Below are positions 1 to 10,446 of a DNA stretch of 64,000 nt, piece by piece. The DNA comes from Heterohyrax brucei (taxonomy: Eukaryota > Chordata > Mammalia > Hyracoidea > Procaviidae). A program made the position numbers and the translations under genes. Under the pieces are notes generated by a model that did no database searches, had not been told where the DNA came from, and was given only the letters and a program-made list of their open reading frames with translations. Location of the stretch: NCBI GenBank assembly GCA_028571685.1, contig CM053142.1, positions 131,680,796 to 131,744,795 of the forward strand, written 5' to 3'. How positions within the stretch are numbered: position 1 is the first letter of the stretch; every line of letters starts with the position of its first letter.

Positions 1-1485
1 TGAGATGTTGTCTCATTGTAGTTTTGATTTGGATTTCTCTAATAGCTAATGATTGTGAGCATTTCCTCTTGTGTCTTTTGGCTGTCTCAGTGTTTTCTTT
101 GGTGGAGTGTCTGTCCATGTCCTTTGCCCATTTTAATTGAGTTATTTGTCTTTTTCTTGTTGATATTTTGCAGTACCTTGTAGATTATGGCAATGAGACG
201 TGGATCCAATATACCATTGCCAAACATTTTTTCCTATCCTGTAGGCAGTCTTTTAACTCTCTTTATAAAGTTTTTGGATAAGCATAAGTGTTTGATTTTT
301 AGTAGTTCCCATGTATCTATTTTCTTTTCTGTTGTTTGTGCACTGTTAGATTATGTAGTCTGTCTAAGGTGTGTAGTAGAACTTCCATTGATGTCCCTAT
401 TTTTTCTTCCATAATCTTTCTCATTTTAGGTTTGGTATTTAGGTCTTTGATCAATTTTGATTTAGTTTTTGTATAAGTTTCAATTTTTTACAAACACATA
501 TCCAATTTTGCCAACATCATTTGTTAAAGATAATTTTTTACCCCAGTTTACAACCTTTGGGCCTTTGTGAAGTATCAATTGTTCATAGAAGGCTGGTGAT
601 ATTTCTGGATTCTCTATTCTGTTCCATTGGTCTGTATGTCTCTTTTTGGTACCAGAACCATGCTGTTTTGACTACTGTGGCCTCTAATAGTTTCTAAGGT
701 CAGGTAGTGTAAGGCCTCCAACTCTGTTCCTCTTCTTCAGTAGTGTCTTACTTATCCAAGATTTCTTCCCTTCCCAACCACAGCTGGTGATTTGTTTCTC
801 CATCTCGTTAAAAAATGACATGGGAATTTGTATTGCATTGTGTATGTAGATCACTTTGGGTAGAATAGACATTTTCACAACGTTAAGTCTCCCTATCCAG
901 GAGCAAGTTGTTTCTCCACCGGAAGTCGATTTTGGTTTCCTGCAGTAGGGTTTATAATTTTCTGTATATAGGTCTTTTACATCTCTGGTTAGATTTATCC
1001 TAGGTATTTTGTCTTCTTAGGAGCTATTATAAATGGTATTGATTTGATAATTTGCTCTTTGATGATCTCTTTGTTGGTATAAAGGAATCCTACTGATTTA
1101 TTCGTGTTTATCTTATATCCTGGTGCTTTGCTGAACTCTTCTAATAGTTTCAATAATTTACTTAGGAATTCTTTACAGTTTTATGTATATATGATCATAT
1201 CATCTGCAAATAGGGGCATTTTTACTTCCTCTTTACTGATGCGGATGCCCTTATTTCTTTGTCTTGTCTGATTGCTCTGGCCAGAACATCTAACACAGTG
1301 TTGAATAAAAGTGACAACAGTGAGCATTCTTGTCTAGTTCCTGTTGTTGGGGAATTTTTTCTGTCTGTCTCCATTCAGGATGATGTTTGTGGTTGGTTTT
1401 GTGTAAATGCCCCTTGTTGCACTGAGGAATTGTCCTTCTGTTCCTATTTTGCTGCCAGTTTTTAACATGACTTGGTGTTGGACTT
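1..1485 (-). mobile_element. Old L1, ORF2 3' part (continues off the window)
   Basis: Reading the minus strand gives reverse-transcriptase and C-terminal ORF2 sequence, parallel to the younger L1 at 4710-6250. The catalytic FADD is still readable at about 1195-1215 (LFADDMIIY). Stops and frameshifts break the frame throughout. The same element resumes at 3084 after an LTR insertion and again at about 10447 after the younger L1, reaching its 5' end near 15785. The 3' UTR lies beyond the left edge. Confidence 0.9.
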
Positions 1486-3078
1486 TGTTTAGTCAGCTAG
1501 GGCTGCTCTAACAGAAATACCACAGAGTGTGCCGGGAGCCAGCCCCGAGAACTTTGGGAAGCCCTACGGAGGGAGGGAGAGGCATTGGCGCAGAAATGAA
1601 TTGAGAGAGACAGGAAAGAGTTTTGGAGTAAGGCAGCCTGACAAAGGTCTGTCTTTATTATTTTTATAGATGAGGTGATGTGATTTTCACCCTATTTTTT
1701 CCATCATATGAACTATTGGCTAATAAGAAACTAACCTAACATTATTGGCTAATAAGAAACTGACCTAACACTATTGGCTAACAAGAAACTGACCCCTCGT
1801 GGTCTTCTTTTTCTAGATAACTGTCAAGGCTTTTTGGATAATGGCCTGAGGCAGGCGTTCGTGGTGATAAATGTCAGTGAAAACAAAGTTAACAGTGAAA
1901 ACAAAGTTATGCTTTGAACTTAATGGTTCTATTCGTACCTCGAGGTGAAAGGCACAGAAGGGTAGACTCCTCAAAGCTTCATTAATTGACTGTCTCTATT
2001 TGTTTCCAAAAGTTTTTATCTTATCTCTTTCTGTGCAGATAGTGTCTACCGTCCCCCAACCCAACCCAGCTGCTCTAAGAAAGATGTTTCTTTAGTGATT
2101 ATTCATTTGCCATACCAATTATAATGAACTTGGAAGTTTATCTACCTTTCTGCTGTAGAGAGTGAGATGCTTGTACAGCTTTAAGGGCTATGTGGAGAAT
2201 TGTCCTTGGGAAGCCTTTCATGGGCTTTTCTGCAAACCTGTGCTTCATATGTGGAAAACGGGGGATAATGCAGCTGGGGGAAGCTAGTGGAGCTGGACAG
2301 ACCTCGATGCTTTCAGGCATGCTGAAGTTCATTCCTCTGAGCTCTTTTCCCTAGAAGTTCCTGGTCAGATTTTCCCAATATAATTTCATAAGCCGAAGGG
2401 ATTGTAAAGTCCCTCTTAGAAGGCATCTTCCTTGATCCTCGTGCCAGGGGATAACAGGGTATTTTTGAGGAAGATTTAATCAGGAAGCAAAATACTATCA
2501 GGGGCAGTAGGCTAAAAAACATGTCACAGGTGAGATGTCTCCCCCTGTCATTTACAGAAGTTTCTGACTTTGTCTACAGGGGCTTTTGTGGATGGCAGGC
2601 CTCGACAAGAATGGATGGCTTTAACAAAGGAAGGTTTATTTTTACACAGTCCAGTAGGCTGCGAGTCCATATTCAGGGTGTCTGCTCTCGGGGAAGGCTT
2701 TCCTGTAGTCGGCTTTAGAGGAAAGTCTTGTATTGCATCAGTTTTTGTCCAGGGAGCATCTCAGCACAGGAACCTCAGGTCTGAAGGACGTGCTCTTCTC
2801 CTGGTACTGCTTTCTTGATGGTACGAGGGTTCCCAATTCTCTGCCAGCTTCTGTATTGGGATGAAAGGATTAAGGGTGGGGCAAACCATACTCCAGGGAA
2901 ACTCCCTTTAAGTTGAGGAGGGAAGTAATCCTATTAAGGGATTTGTGGCCCCACCCTAATCTTTAACATACAGCATAGAAAAACCACACAATGGAGGAGA
3001 GTCACAGGATACTGGAAATCATGGCCCAGCCACATGGCTACACATATTTTGAGGGGGGGCACAATTCAATCCATGACA
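1486..3078 (-). mobile_element. ERVL-MaLR-type solo LTR (interrupted by another LTR)
   Basis: The element has TG...CA ends (TGTTTAGTCAGC ... CCATGACA) and a perfect 5-bp TSD, gactt, at 1481-1485 and 3079-3083. Removing it rejoins the L1 text (gttggactt|tgtcaaatgcc). It belongs to the same family as the LTRs at 14033, 14939, 24180, 26657, 39073 and 50260. Orientation follows the AATAAA-containing U5 side. A 1,078-bp insertion at 1530-2607 splits it. The MaLR assignment is from structure, TSD length and remembered family features. Confidence 0.85.
1530..2607 (-). mobile_element. Solo LTR, probably class II (ERVK-like) retrovirus
   Basis: This 1,078-bp block lies inside the MaLR-type LTR. On the minus strand it opens TGTCGAGGCC and ends GGCTCCCGGCA, so it has TG...CA ends, and it carries AATAAAGACAGACC shortly before the end as an LTR R/U5 region would. 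Flanks are agagtg (1524-1529) and agaatg (2608-2613), a 6-bp TSD with one mismatch; 6 bp is typical of class II retroviruses. No internal retroviral genes are present. The two short minus-strand reading frames inside it (2138-2332, 2313-2522) show no recognisable protein. The class call is inference. Confidence 0.75.
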
Positions 3079-3083
3079 GACTT

Positions 3084-3247
3084 TGTCAAATGCCTTCTCT
3101 GCATCAATTGACAGGATCAAGTGATTCTTATCCTTTGTGTCATTTATGTGATTGGTCACATTAATTGTTTTTCTGACACTGAACCAACATCGGAATGCAT
3201 TCCTTGTATGAATCCTACTTGGTCGTGATGAATTATTATTATTTGTA
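3084..3247 (-). mobile_element. Old L1, ORF2 RT segment
   Basis: This short stretch continues the old L1 (tgtcaaatgccttctctgc) up to the insertion point of the younger L1. Its right end forms the left copy of that element's imperfect TSD (3229-3247). Confidence 0.85.
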
Positions 3248-4264
3248 AAAAATTTTTTATTTAATATAACTGAGTGAAAATGTACATTCCCGTATAAATT
3301 TACATACCCACCTATATGCAGCTTCCACTGCTCTCCCTGCCCGGTGCCAGCACACTATTCCTCTCTGCTCCATACATGTCTCATTCTCCCAACAGTCTCT
3401 TTTTCCCCTCCTCTCCACCCACTCTTCTTCCTCCAGCCAGAGGTCAGCAGGATGACATCCTATAGATGTACAGAACCATAAAGTGCATCCAATATATGGT
3501 CACTGTATCACCAAGTCCAATCCATTCCTGTCTGAAGCATGGACCTTCGTTATGATTTATGGTCAAGGGCAGCATCAGGGTGAGGGGCCATGCTCCCAGG
3601 GGAACCTCAAAACCACTGGACTATCAATTGAGGTCTTTTAGTGGGGATCTCAGGGTGCACCCCTTTTTATTCTTGTGTTGCCAGTGAGACTCAACTTAGT
3701 GAGCTCCATTGCAGCTATCACTGGTGGTGGCCAGTCACCATCCGGTTCTTCCGGACCCAAGTTGATGTAGGCACCCACTGATGTGGGTCTCTTTGACCTC
3801 TGGGTTGTCTTTCCCCCATGTCATTTTGGTCCTCGGTGAGCATCCGTTCCTGCTGAGTTGGGACCATTTGCTGTGCCCTCAGATGGCAGCTTGGCAGCTT
3901 TTAAGACACCAGATGCCACTCGCCAACGTGGGGTGCAGAGACCCCTTTTAGCAAAATGCTAGTTGTGCCAATTGGCCTCGCTTTCACCTAAGAGCATGGT
4001 CCCCCACCCCCTGCCCCAGCTACTCTATCCTTGCAATATCGAGTTGAGATGGATGCTGAAGTCCACTTCATGTTGTTCTTGTTTCTAATGTGTGCTATCA
4101 CTGATTTCTCCCAACCAGATTTCTAGCAACTATCTAATCTAAACCCTCCCCCCCTCGCCCTCCCTCCCTCTCCTCCCTTGCAGCTGTCAAGAGTCTTTTC
4201 TTCTATACACAAGTCTGTTTTTGAGATCTTATCGTAGAGGTCTCATACAATATTTGTCCTTTTG
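3248..4264 (-). other. L1 3' UTR with G-rich tract
   Basis: This 3' UTR has the same sequence as the truncated L1 at 62887-63496 over about 600 bp. At 4144-4178 the + strand is almost pure C/T (runs ccctcc, ccccccc, ctccctccctc), so the L1 sense strand is G-rich and could form a G-quadruplex. G-rich polypurine tracts in the 3' UTR are a known L1 feature. Confidence 0.8.
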
Positions 4265-7200
4265 TCACTGACTACTTTCACTCAATATGATGTCTTCCAG
4301 TTGAAACCAGGTCATGAGGTGTTTCCTGAAGTCATCATTGTTCTTTATCATTGCGTGGTGCTCCATTGAGTATATGTACCATAGTTTACCTATCCATTCT
4401 TCTGTTGTTTGGCATCTGGGTTGATTCCATCTTTTGGCTATCGTGGACTGTGCTGTGAAAAACATTCTGGTGCATGTGTCCGCTGGCGTGAAAGGCCTTG
4501 ATTCTGTAGGATATATTCCAAGTAGTGGAATTACTGGGTCAAATGGTATATCAATGTCCATTTTTTTAAGGAAGTGCCAGATTGCTTTCCAAAGAGGCTA
4601 GACCATTTTGCGACCCCACCAACAGTGTAGGAGGGTTCCACTTTCTCCACAGCCTCTCCAGCATTTGTTGTTTTCTCTTTTTTGGATCATGGCCAACCTT
4701 GTTGGGGCGAGATGGTATCTCATTGCTGTCTTGATTTGAATTTCTTTAATAACTAAAGATCATGAACATGTCCCCATGTGTTTTTTGGCTGCCTGGATCT
4801 CTTCTTTAGTGAAATGTCTGTCCATCTCCTTTGCCCATCGCTTAATTGGATGGTTTATCTTCTTCTTGTTGATATTCTGTAGTACCTTATAGATTACGGA
4901 GATCAGGCGTCGGTCTGACATAGAGTTGCCAAATATTTTTTCCCATTCTGTAGGTGTTCTTTTAATTCTATTAATAAAGTCTTCAGATGAGCAAAAGTGT
5001 TTAATTCTTAATAGATCCCATTTATCTATTTTCTCTTCTGATGATTGTGGTTTGTTCGACAGATTTTGTAGTCTGTCCATATTGTGTATTAAAACTTCCA
5101 TTGTTGTTCCTACCTTTTCTTGGATGAGCTTCATCGTTTTAGGTTTGATATTTAGGTCTTTTATCCAGTTGGAGTTGGTTTTTGTATAAGGTGTAAGATA
5201 TGGATCTTGTTTCAGTTTCTTGCAGATGGATATCCAATTTTGCCAGTACCATTTCTTGAAGATACTGTTTTTACCCCAGTTTAATGTTTTAGGGCCTTTC
5301 TCGAATATCAGTTGTTCGTAGGCAGATGGTGTCATCTCTGGGGTCTCACTTCTGTTCCACTGATCGATCTGTCTGTCCTTATACCAGTACCAGGCTGTTT
5401 TGACCACTGTGGCAGTGTAATGTGTTCTAAAGTCAGGTAATGAGAGGCCTCCCAGTGTGTTCTTCTTCTTTAGTAGTACCTTGCTTAACCAGGGCTTCTT
5501 CCCTTTCGAAGCAAAATTGGTGATTTGTTTCTCTGTCTCATTAAAAAATGATGCTGGAACTTGTATTGGGATTGCATTATATAAATAGATTCCTTTGGGT
5601 AAAATAGACATTTTCACAATGTTAAGTCTTCCTATCCATGAGCAGGGTAGGTTTTTCCATTTATCTAAGTTTCTCTTAGTTTCTTATAGTAAGGGCTTGT
5701 AGTTCTCTTTGTAAAGGTCTGTTATTTCTCTGGTTAGATTAATTCCTAGGTACTTTATCTTCTTAGGGGCTATCATAAATGGTATTGATTTCATAATTTC
5801 TTCCTTAACAGTCTCGTTGTTGGTATAAAGGAATCCTACTGCTTTACTTATGTTTATTTTGTATCCTGAGACTTTGCTGAACTCTTCTATCAGTTTGAGT
5901 AGTTTACTTATAAATTCCTTGAGATTCTCTGCATATACAATCATATAATCTGCAAACAGGGAGATTTTAACTTCCTCTTTGCCAATGCAGATGCCCTTTA
6001 TTTCTTGGTCTTGTCGAATTGCTCTGGCTAAAACTTCTAGCACAATGTTGAATAGAAGAGGTGAGAGTGGGCATCCTTGTCTAGTTCCTGATCTCACAGG
6101 AAAGTCTTTCAGTCTTTCTCCATTCAGGATGACGTGGGCAATTGGCTTTGTATAAATGGCCCTTATTGTGTTGAGGAATTTGCCGTCTATGCCCATTTTG
6201 CTATGAGTTTTTAGCATGAATGGGTGTTGGACTTTATCAAATGCCTTTTCTGCATCAATGGACAAAATCAGGTGATCCTTGTCTTTTGTGTTATTTATGT
6301 GGTTAATCACATTAATTGGTTTTCTGATGTTGAACAAGCCTTGCATCCCTGGTAAGAGTCACACTTGGTCATGATGGATTATTTTCTTGATATGTTGTCG
6401 TATTCTATTGGCAAGAATTTTGTTGAAGATTTTTGCATCTAGGTTCATGAGTGATATCGGTCTGTAGTTCTCTTTCTTTGTTGGGTCTTTCCCTGGCTTA
6501 GGTATCAGGGTTATGCTGGCTTCATAGAATGAGTTTGGGAGTACTCCATCCCCTTTCTATACTGTGAAATAGTTTCAGTAGTATTGGAGATAACTCTTCT
6601 CTATATGGTTGGTAGAATTCTGCAGTGAAGCCATCTGGACCCGGATTTTTTTGGGTTGGCAGTGTTTTGATGACCTTTCCAATCTCTTCCTTTGTAATGG
6701 ATTTATTAAGTTGTTCTGCTTCCCGTTGTGATAATTTAGGTAGGTGGTATGAGTCAAGGAATTGGTCTATTTCCCCTAGGTTTTCAAATTTGTTAGAGTA
6801 CAATCTTTCATAGTATTCTGTTATGATATTTTTGATTTCTGTTGCATCTGTGGTGACAACTCCCCTGTCATTTCTAATTTGGGTTATTTGTTTCCTTTCC
6901 TGCTTTTCTTTAGTAAGTTTAGCCAGTAGTTTGTCAATTTTGTTGATCTTCTCAAAAAAACAGCTTTTGGCCTTTTCAATTTTTTCAGTTGTTTTTCTAT
7001 TCTCTAATTCATTTAGCTCTGCTCTAATCTTGATCTCGTTCCTCTGTTCTCTTTCTACTTGTTCAAGCTGCAGGGTTAGTTCCTTCATTTTGTTTCTTTG
7101 TTCCTTCCAGATGTGTGCATTTATGGAGATAAACAGACCTCTGAGCACTGCTTTGGCTCTATCTCATAGGTTCTGGTAAGAAGTGTTTTCGTTCTCATTG

Positions 7201-8027
7201 GAATCCATGAATTTCTTTAATTCATCCTTGATTTCCTCTATAACCCATGTTTTTTTGAGCAAGATGTTGTTCAGTTTCCAAGAGTTCCACTTTCTACCTC
7301 TGTTTTTTCTGCTATTGATTTCAACGTTGATGGCTTTATGATCTGAGAAGATGCTTTGCAGTAATTCAATGGTATGGATTTTGTTGAGTATTGCATTATG
7401 GCCTATCACATGGTCAATTCTGGAGAATGTTCCATGTGCACTGGAGAAGAAGGTGTAGTTGTCTACTGATGGGTGGAAGGTTCTGTATATATCAATGAGG
7501 TTTAGTCGGTTAATTGTGTCAATGAGATCTTCTGTATCTTTACTGAGTTTTTTTCTGGATGGTCTGTCTAGTATTGAGAGTGGAGTGTTGAAGTCTCCCA
7601 CTATTATGGTGGAGTCATCTAACTCTCTTTTGAGTGTAGTCAGTGTTTCTTCTATGTATTTAGGTGCTCTGATGTTAGGTGCATAAATATTTAATATAGG
7701 TAAGTCTTGCTTGTGTACTGAACCTTTCAGCAATCAATAGTGTCCATCTTTGTCCACGATGGTGGATTTGACATTAAAATTGATTTTGTCTGAGATTAGA
7801 ATTGCCACCTCTGCTCTTCTTTGTTCATTGTTAGCTTGATATATATTCTTCCAATCTTTACTTTTCAGTTTGTTCCTATCTTTAGGTCTCAAGTGATTGT
7901 CTTGCAGACAACATACGGATGGGTCATGTCTTTTGATCCAAGATGTCACTTGATGTCTCTTTACTGGAGCATTCAGTCCATTCACATTCAATGTAATTAT
8001 TGATAGGTATGTGTTCAGTGCTGCCAT
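4265..8027 (-). pseudogene. L1 ORF2 (endonuclease-reverse transcriptase), degraded
   Basis: The product would nick target DNA and reverse-transcribe L1 RNA. Over about 1,250 codons the order is correct: AP endonuclease (8027 to about 7300; NVNGLNA, GDFNTPLS, SDHKAI), linker, RT (about 6900-5600; [21 protein letters not shown]) and C-terminal domain to 4265 (ending ILSESSQ). The reading frame has in-frame stops near 7735, 7162, 5682 and 4758 and a frameshift between 6522 and 6346. Two active-site changes stand out: the endonuclease glutamate of QETH is aspartate (QDNH, codon 7899-7901), and the RT FADD is FADY (codon 5945-5947). The element cannot be autonomous. Confidence 0.92.
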
Positions 8028-8448
8028 TGTGATATGTTTATTTTTATGTTGATGTTTTCTCTGTTGTCTTATTAGTCTGTTCTGGGACGTTCTTTTCTGT
8101 GAGTTGATTTTTCACCTTTTTCAGAGCTGGTTTTGTGGTTGTTGAGACTCCTGTGTTACATTTCTTGAAATGATATGATAGATCTTTGTTGTGCTTTACA
8201 GCTGCCCCTATGATCTCCCTTAATAAACTATATATAAACCCGATTTTCATTACTACCGGTCTTGTCATCTTCCTCTCCATCTGGAAGGACTATAACAACT
8301 GTAGTACATTCCTCTTTTTAATATGATGACACCATAGTTTTCATGATGATCACTGGATTGCTTCTTTCCGTATCAAAGCTGTGATTGGCTTTGGAGCCTT
8401 CCCTGACTCAGTAGAGTTTTGAGTAGTGTGTCATTCTAAAATATGAAG
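8028..8448 (-). other. L1 inter-ORF spacer
   Basis: This is untranslated sequence between the end of ORF1 and the start of ORF2 of the younger L1. A minus-strand reading frame at 8044-8280 shows nothing recognisable. Confidence 0.6.
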
Positions 8449-9446
8449 TTAGTGGTTTTGTTCTTCTAAGCCAGAGCCAAGAACTTCTTTCAATATTTCT
8501 TGTAGTTTTGGTTTGGTTTTTACAAAGTCTCTGAGTTTCTGTTTAATTGGGAATGTCTTAATTTCATTTTCATATTTCGAAGATAGTTTTGCAGGATATG
8601 TAATTCTTGGTTGGAAGTTCTTCTCCTTCAAGGCTTTGAATGTGTCATACCACTGTCTCCGTGCCAGCATGGTTTCTGCTGAGAAATCTGACGAGAACCT
8701 GCAGGGTTTCCCTCTGAATGTTAGCTTTGCTTTGAGTCTTGCTGCCTTTAAGAGTTGCTGCTTATGTTTCATTTTGTTGAGCTTGATTATAATATGTCTT
8801 GGAGTATTTCTTTTGAGATCTATATTGGGTGGCGTACATTATGCATCTGAGATGTCTATATTCTCTTCCTTCATGATTTCGGATCTGAATCAACAGCACT
8901 TGGCTGGCTCATGGTTTCTGGGAAGTTTTCTGTCAGCAGCTCAGCAACGATACTCTCTGTGTTCTCAGATGTCTCACCCTGTTCAGAGACTCCAATTAAT
9001 CGAAGGTTGTTCCTCTTAATAGAGTCCCACATGCTTCTTAATGTTTCTTCATTTTTCTTGTTTCTTTTTTCTGATTTCTGCTCATAGATGCTGGCCTCAG
9101 TAGCTCTGTCTTCCAAGTCAGAAATTCTTTTTTCTATTTGTTCCATTCTGTTTTCTTGGCTTTGAATGGAAGTTTCTATGTCTTTGATTTTGTTCTTGAT
9201 CTGTTGGATTTCAGAGTACTGGTGTTCCATCAGATCGAACAGCTTGCTTAATTTTTTATTTTGTTCTCCTGCATTTTGTATAAGGTCTAGAAGGGCTCTG
9301 TATATAGTCATTTTGTATTCACTTTCTGATGCTTTCATAAAAGTTTCTTCATCTGCAAAACTCCTTGGTTGCTTTGTTTGGGAGCCTTCTGAAGCCATGG
9401 CTGATTTCTTGTGTCCCACAAGTGTCTGTTGCTTTTTGGGACCCAT
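8449..9446 (-). pseudogene. L1 ORF1 (RNA-binding chaperone), frameshifted
   Basis: ORF1p coats L1 RNA as a trimer. The start MGPKKQQTLVG at 9446 is followed by a charged coiled coil (about residues 50-135, with IQQIKNKIKDIE-type heptads) and the RRM start NNLRLIGVSEQGE. The frame then breaks between 8871 and 8772. The C-terminal domain resumes at 8772 with MLARRQWYDTFKALK and FQPRITYPAKLS, the conserved ORF1p CTD core. The total of about 332 codons is close to human ORF1p (338). Confidence 0.9.
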
Positions 9447-10446
9447 ATGAGTATGTAGAGGCTGGAAGAGGTACTGTGAGGATGGACTGTAGATGTTTCT
9501 CTAGGCTGTCTTAAAATGTAAAGCAAAAGATATCTGACCACTTCACAAGTCAGTTAGGTTTTCAGGTGTAGAGGTCCCTCTTCTCAACTGGCAAAGTAAG
9601 CGCCACTATATCTAACCCCAGATGATAGAAACTAGTTCAGAATACAGCAATGCTACTGCCCTGTTGGCTTCTGCTGACAGGGCCTAGCCTTAGATGACAC
9701 TGCGTCAAGTACTGCTTTTCTGATAGAAAAGTGCTCTCCTGTGGGCAGGCTCTGGCTCCCAAGCTAAGAATTAGGTCCAGCTGCGGCCACCATATCCAAG
9801 ATCGCGCCCTCCACACAGGCAGCACATAGAAGGGCTAAAGGTACCGAGAGGTAGTGATTCCTCTGATTCTGTTGCAGGACCCCCAAAGCAGGTGGCACTA
9901 GGTAAATTACTGCTTTTCTGTCAGAGAAGCGCTGTCCTGTTTGCAGGCGCTGGCTCCCAGGCTAAGAATGAGGTCCCGCTAGAATCTCCGTATCTAACAT
10001 GGCATCCCGCACACTGACTGCGAAACTCCGTACAAACGCCGCTGAGGCAGATGTAAAACAACAGGCTCAAAGTGGCTAGATTAACAGAGTCCCAAGCCTG
10101 GCTCTCAAAATATGGGAATTTCACCTGCCTTTTCCCCCAGCAGCGTGTCTGAGTCTAGCCGCTAGGCAAGACCCTGCTCAACCTGCTGGCCAAGACAGAG
10201 GGAAAAAGAAGTCAAAATGGTGCATTTACCTTTAGTCCTTGAGAGCCAGGGCTAACCAGGAGCGGCAGTCAGTGAAAGAGAGGAGGTTTTTCGCTCAGTA
10301 GTATGAAGTCCAAAGTAACAGCCTTGTGCCGTGTCCAGGGGCTGATTAGGTGACCAGAAGGCTCCGTGTGATTATCAGTTCAGGTCTTGGTTTCCAGAGG
10401 GATATAAGGAGACGTGGGCTGAGTCCGCCATCTTGACTCCGCCTCC
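9447..10446 (-). promoter_or_regulatory. L1 5' UTR with repeated module and YY1 motif
   Basis: This is the 5' UTR/internal promoter region of the younger L1. A module is duplicated with a 198-bp period: tactgcttttctg...ctggctccca...ctaagaat appears at 9710 and 9908. The extreme 5' end (10425-10435, minus strand CAAGATGGCGG) carries a YY1-type motif in the same place as in human L1, where it positions transcription start. Promoter activity is inferred. Confidence 0.7.

Larger units (their letters stand above)
3248..10446 (-). mobile_element. Near full-length younger L1
   Basis: This 7.2-kb element has the full L1 order on the minus strand: 5' UTR (about 1 kb), ORF1, a spacer of roughly 420 bp, ORF2, 3' UTR and an A-rich tail (T-rich on +, about 3247-3262). 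It is inserted in ORF2 of the old L1. Imperfect TSDs of about 19-20 bp can be seen (TGAATTATTATTATTTGTA at 3229-3247; TGAAT(n)ATGTA at 10447-10466). It carries fewer lesions than the surrounding L1, so it is younger, but both ORFs are broken and the RT active site is mutated. Confidence 0.93.

Noticed and set aside
2138..2522. Two minus-strand frames inside the class II-like LTR (superantigen-like LTR gene considered)
   Set aside because: No recognisable motif. The frames overlap each other, so they are probably chance.
6823..7179. Plus-strand frames of 60-118 codons across 4926-9450
   Set aside because: They are antisense to L1 ORF2 and ORF1, hydrophobic by mirror composition, and do not match known proteins.
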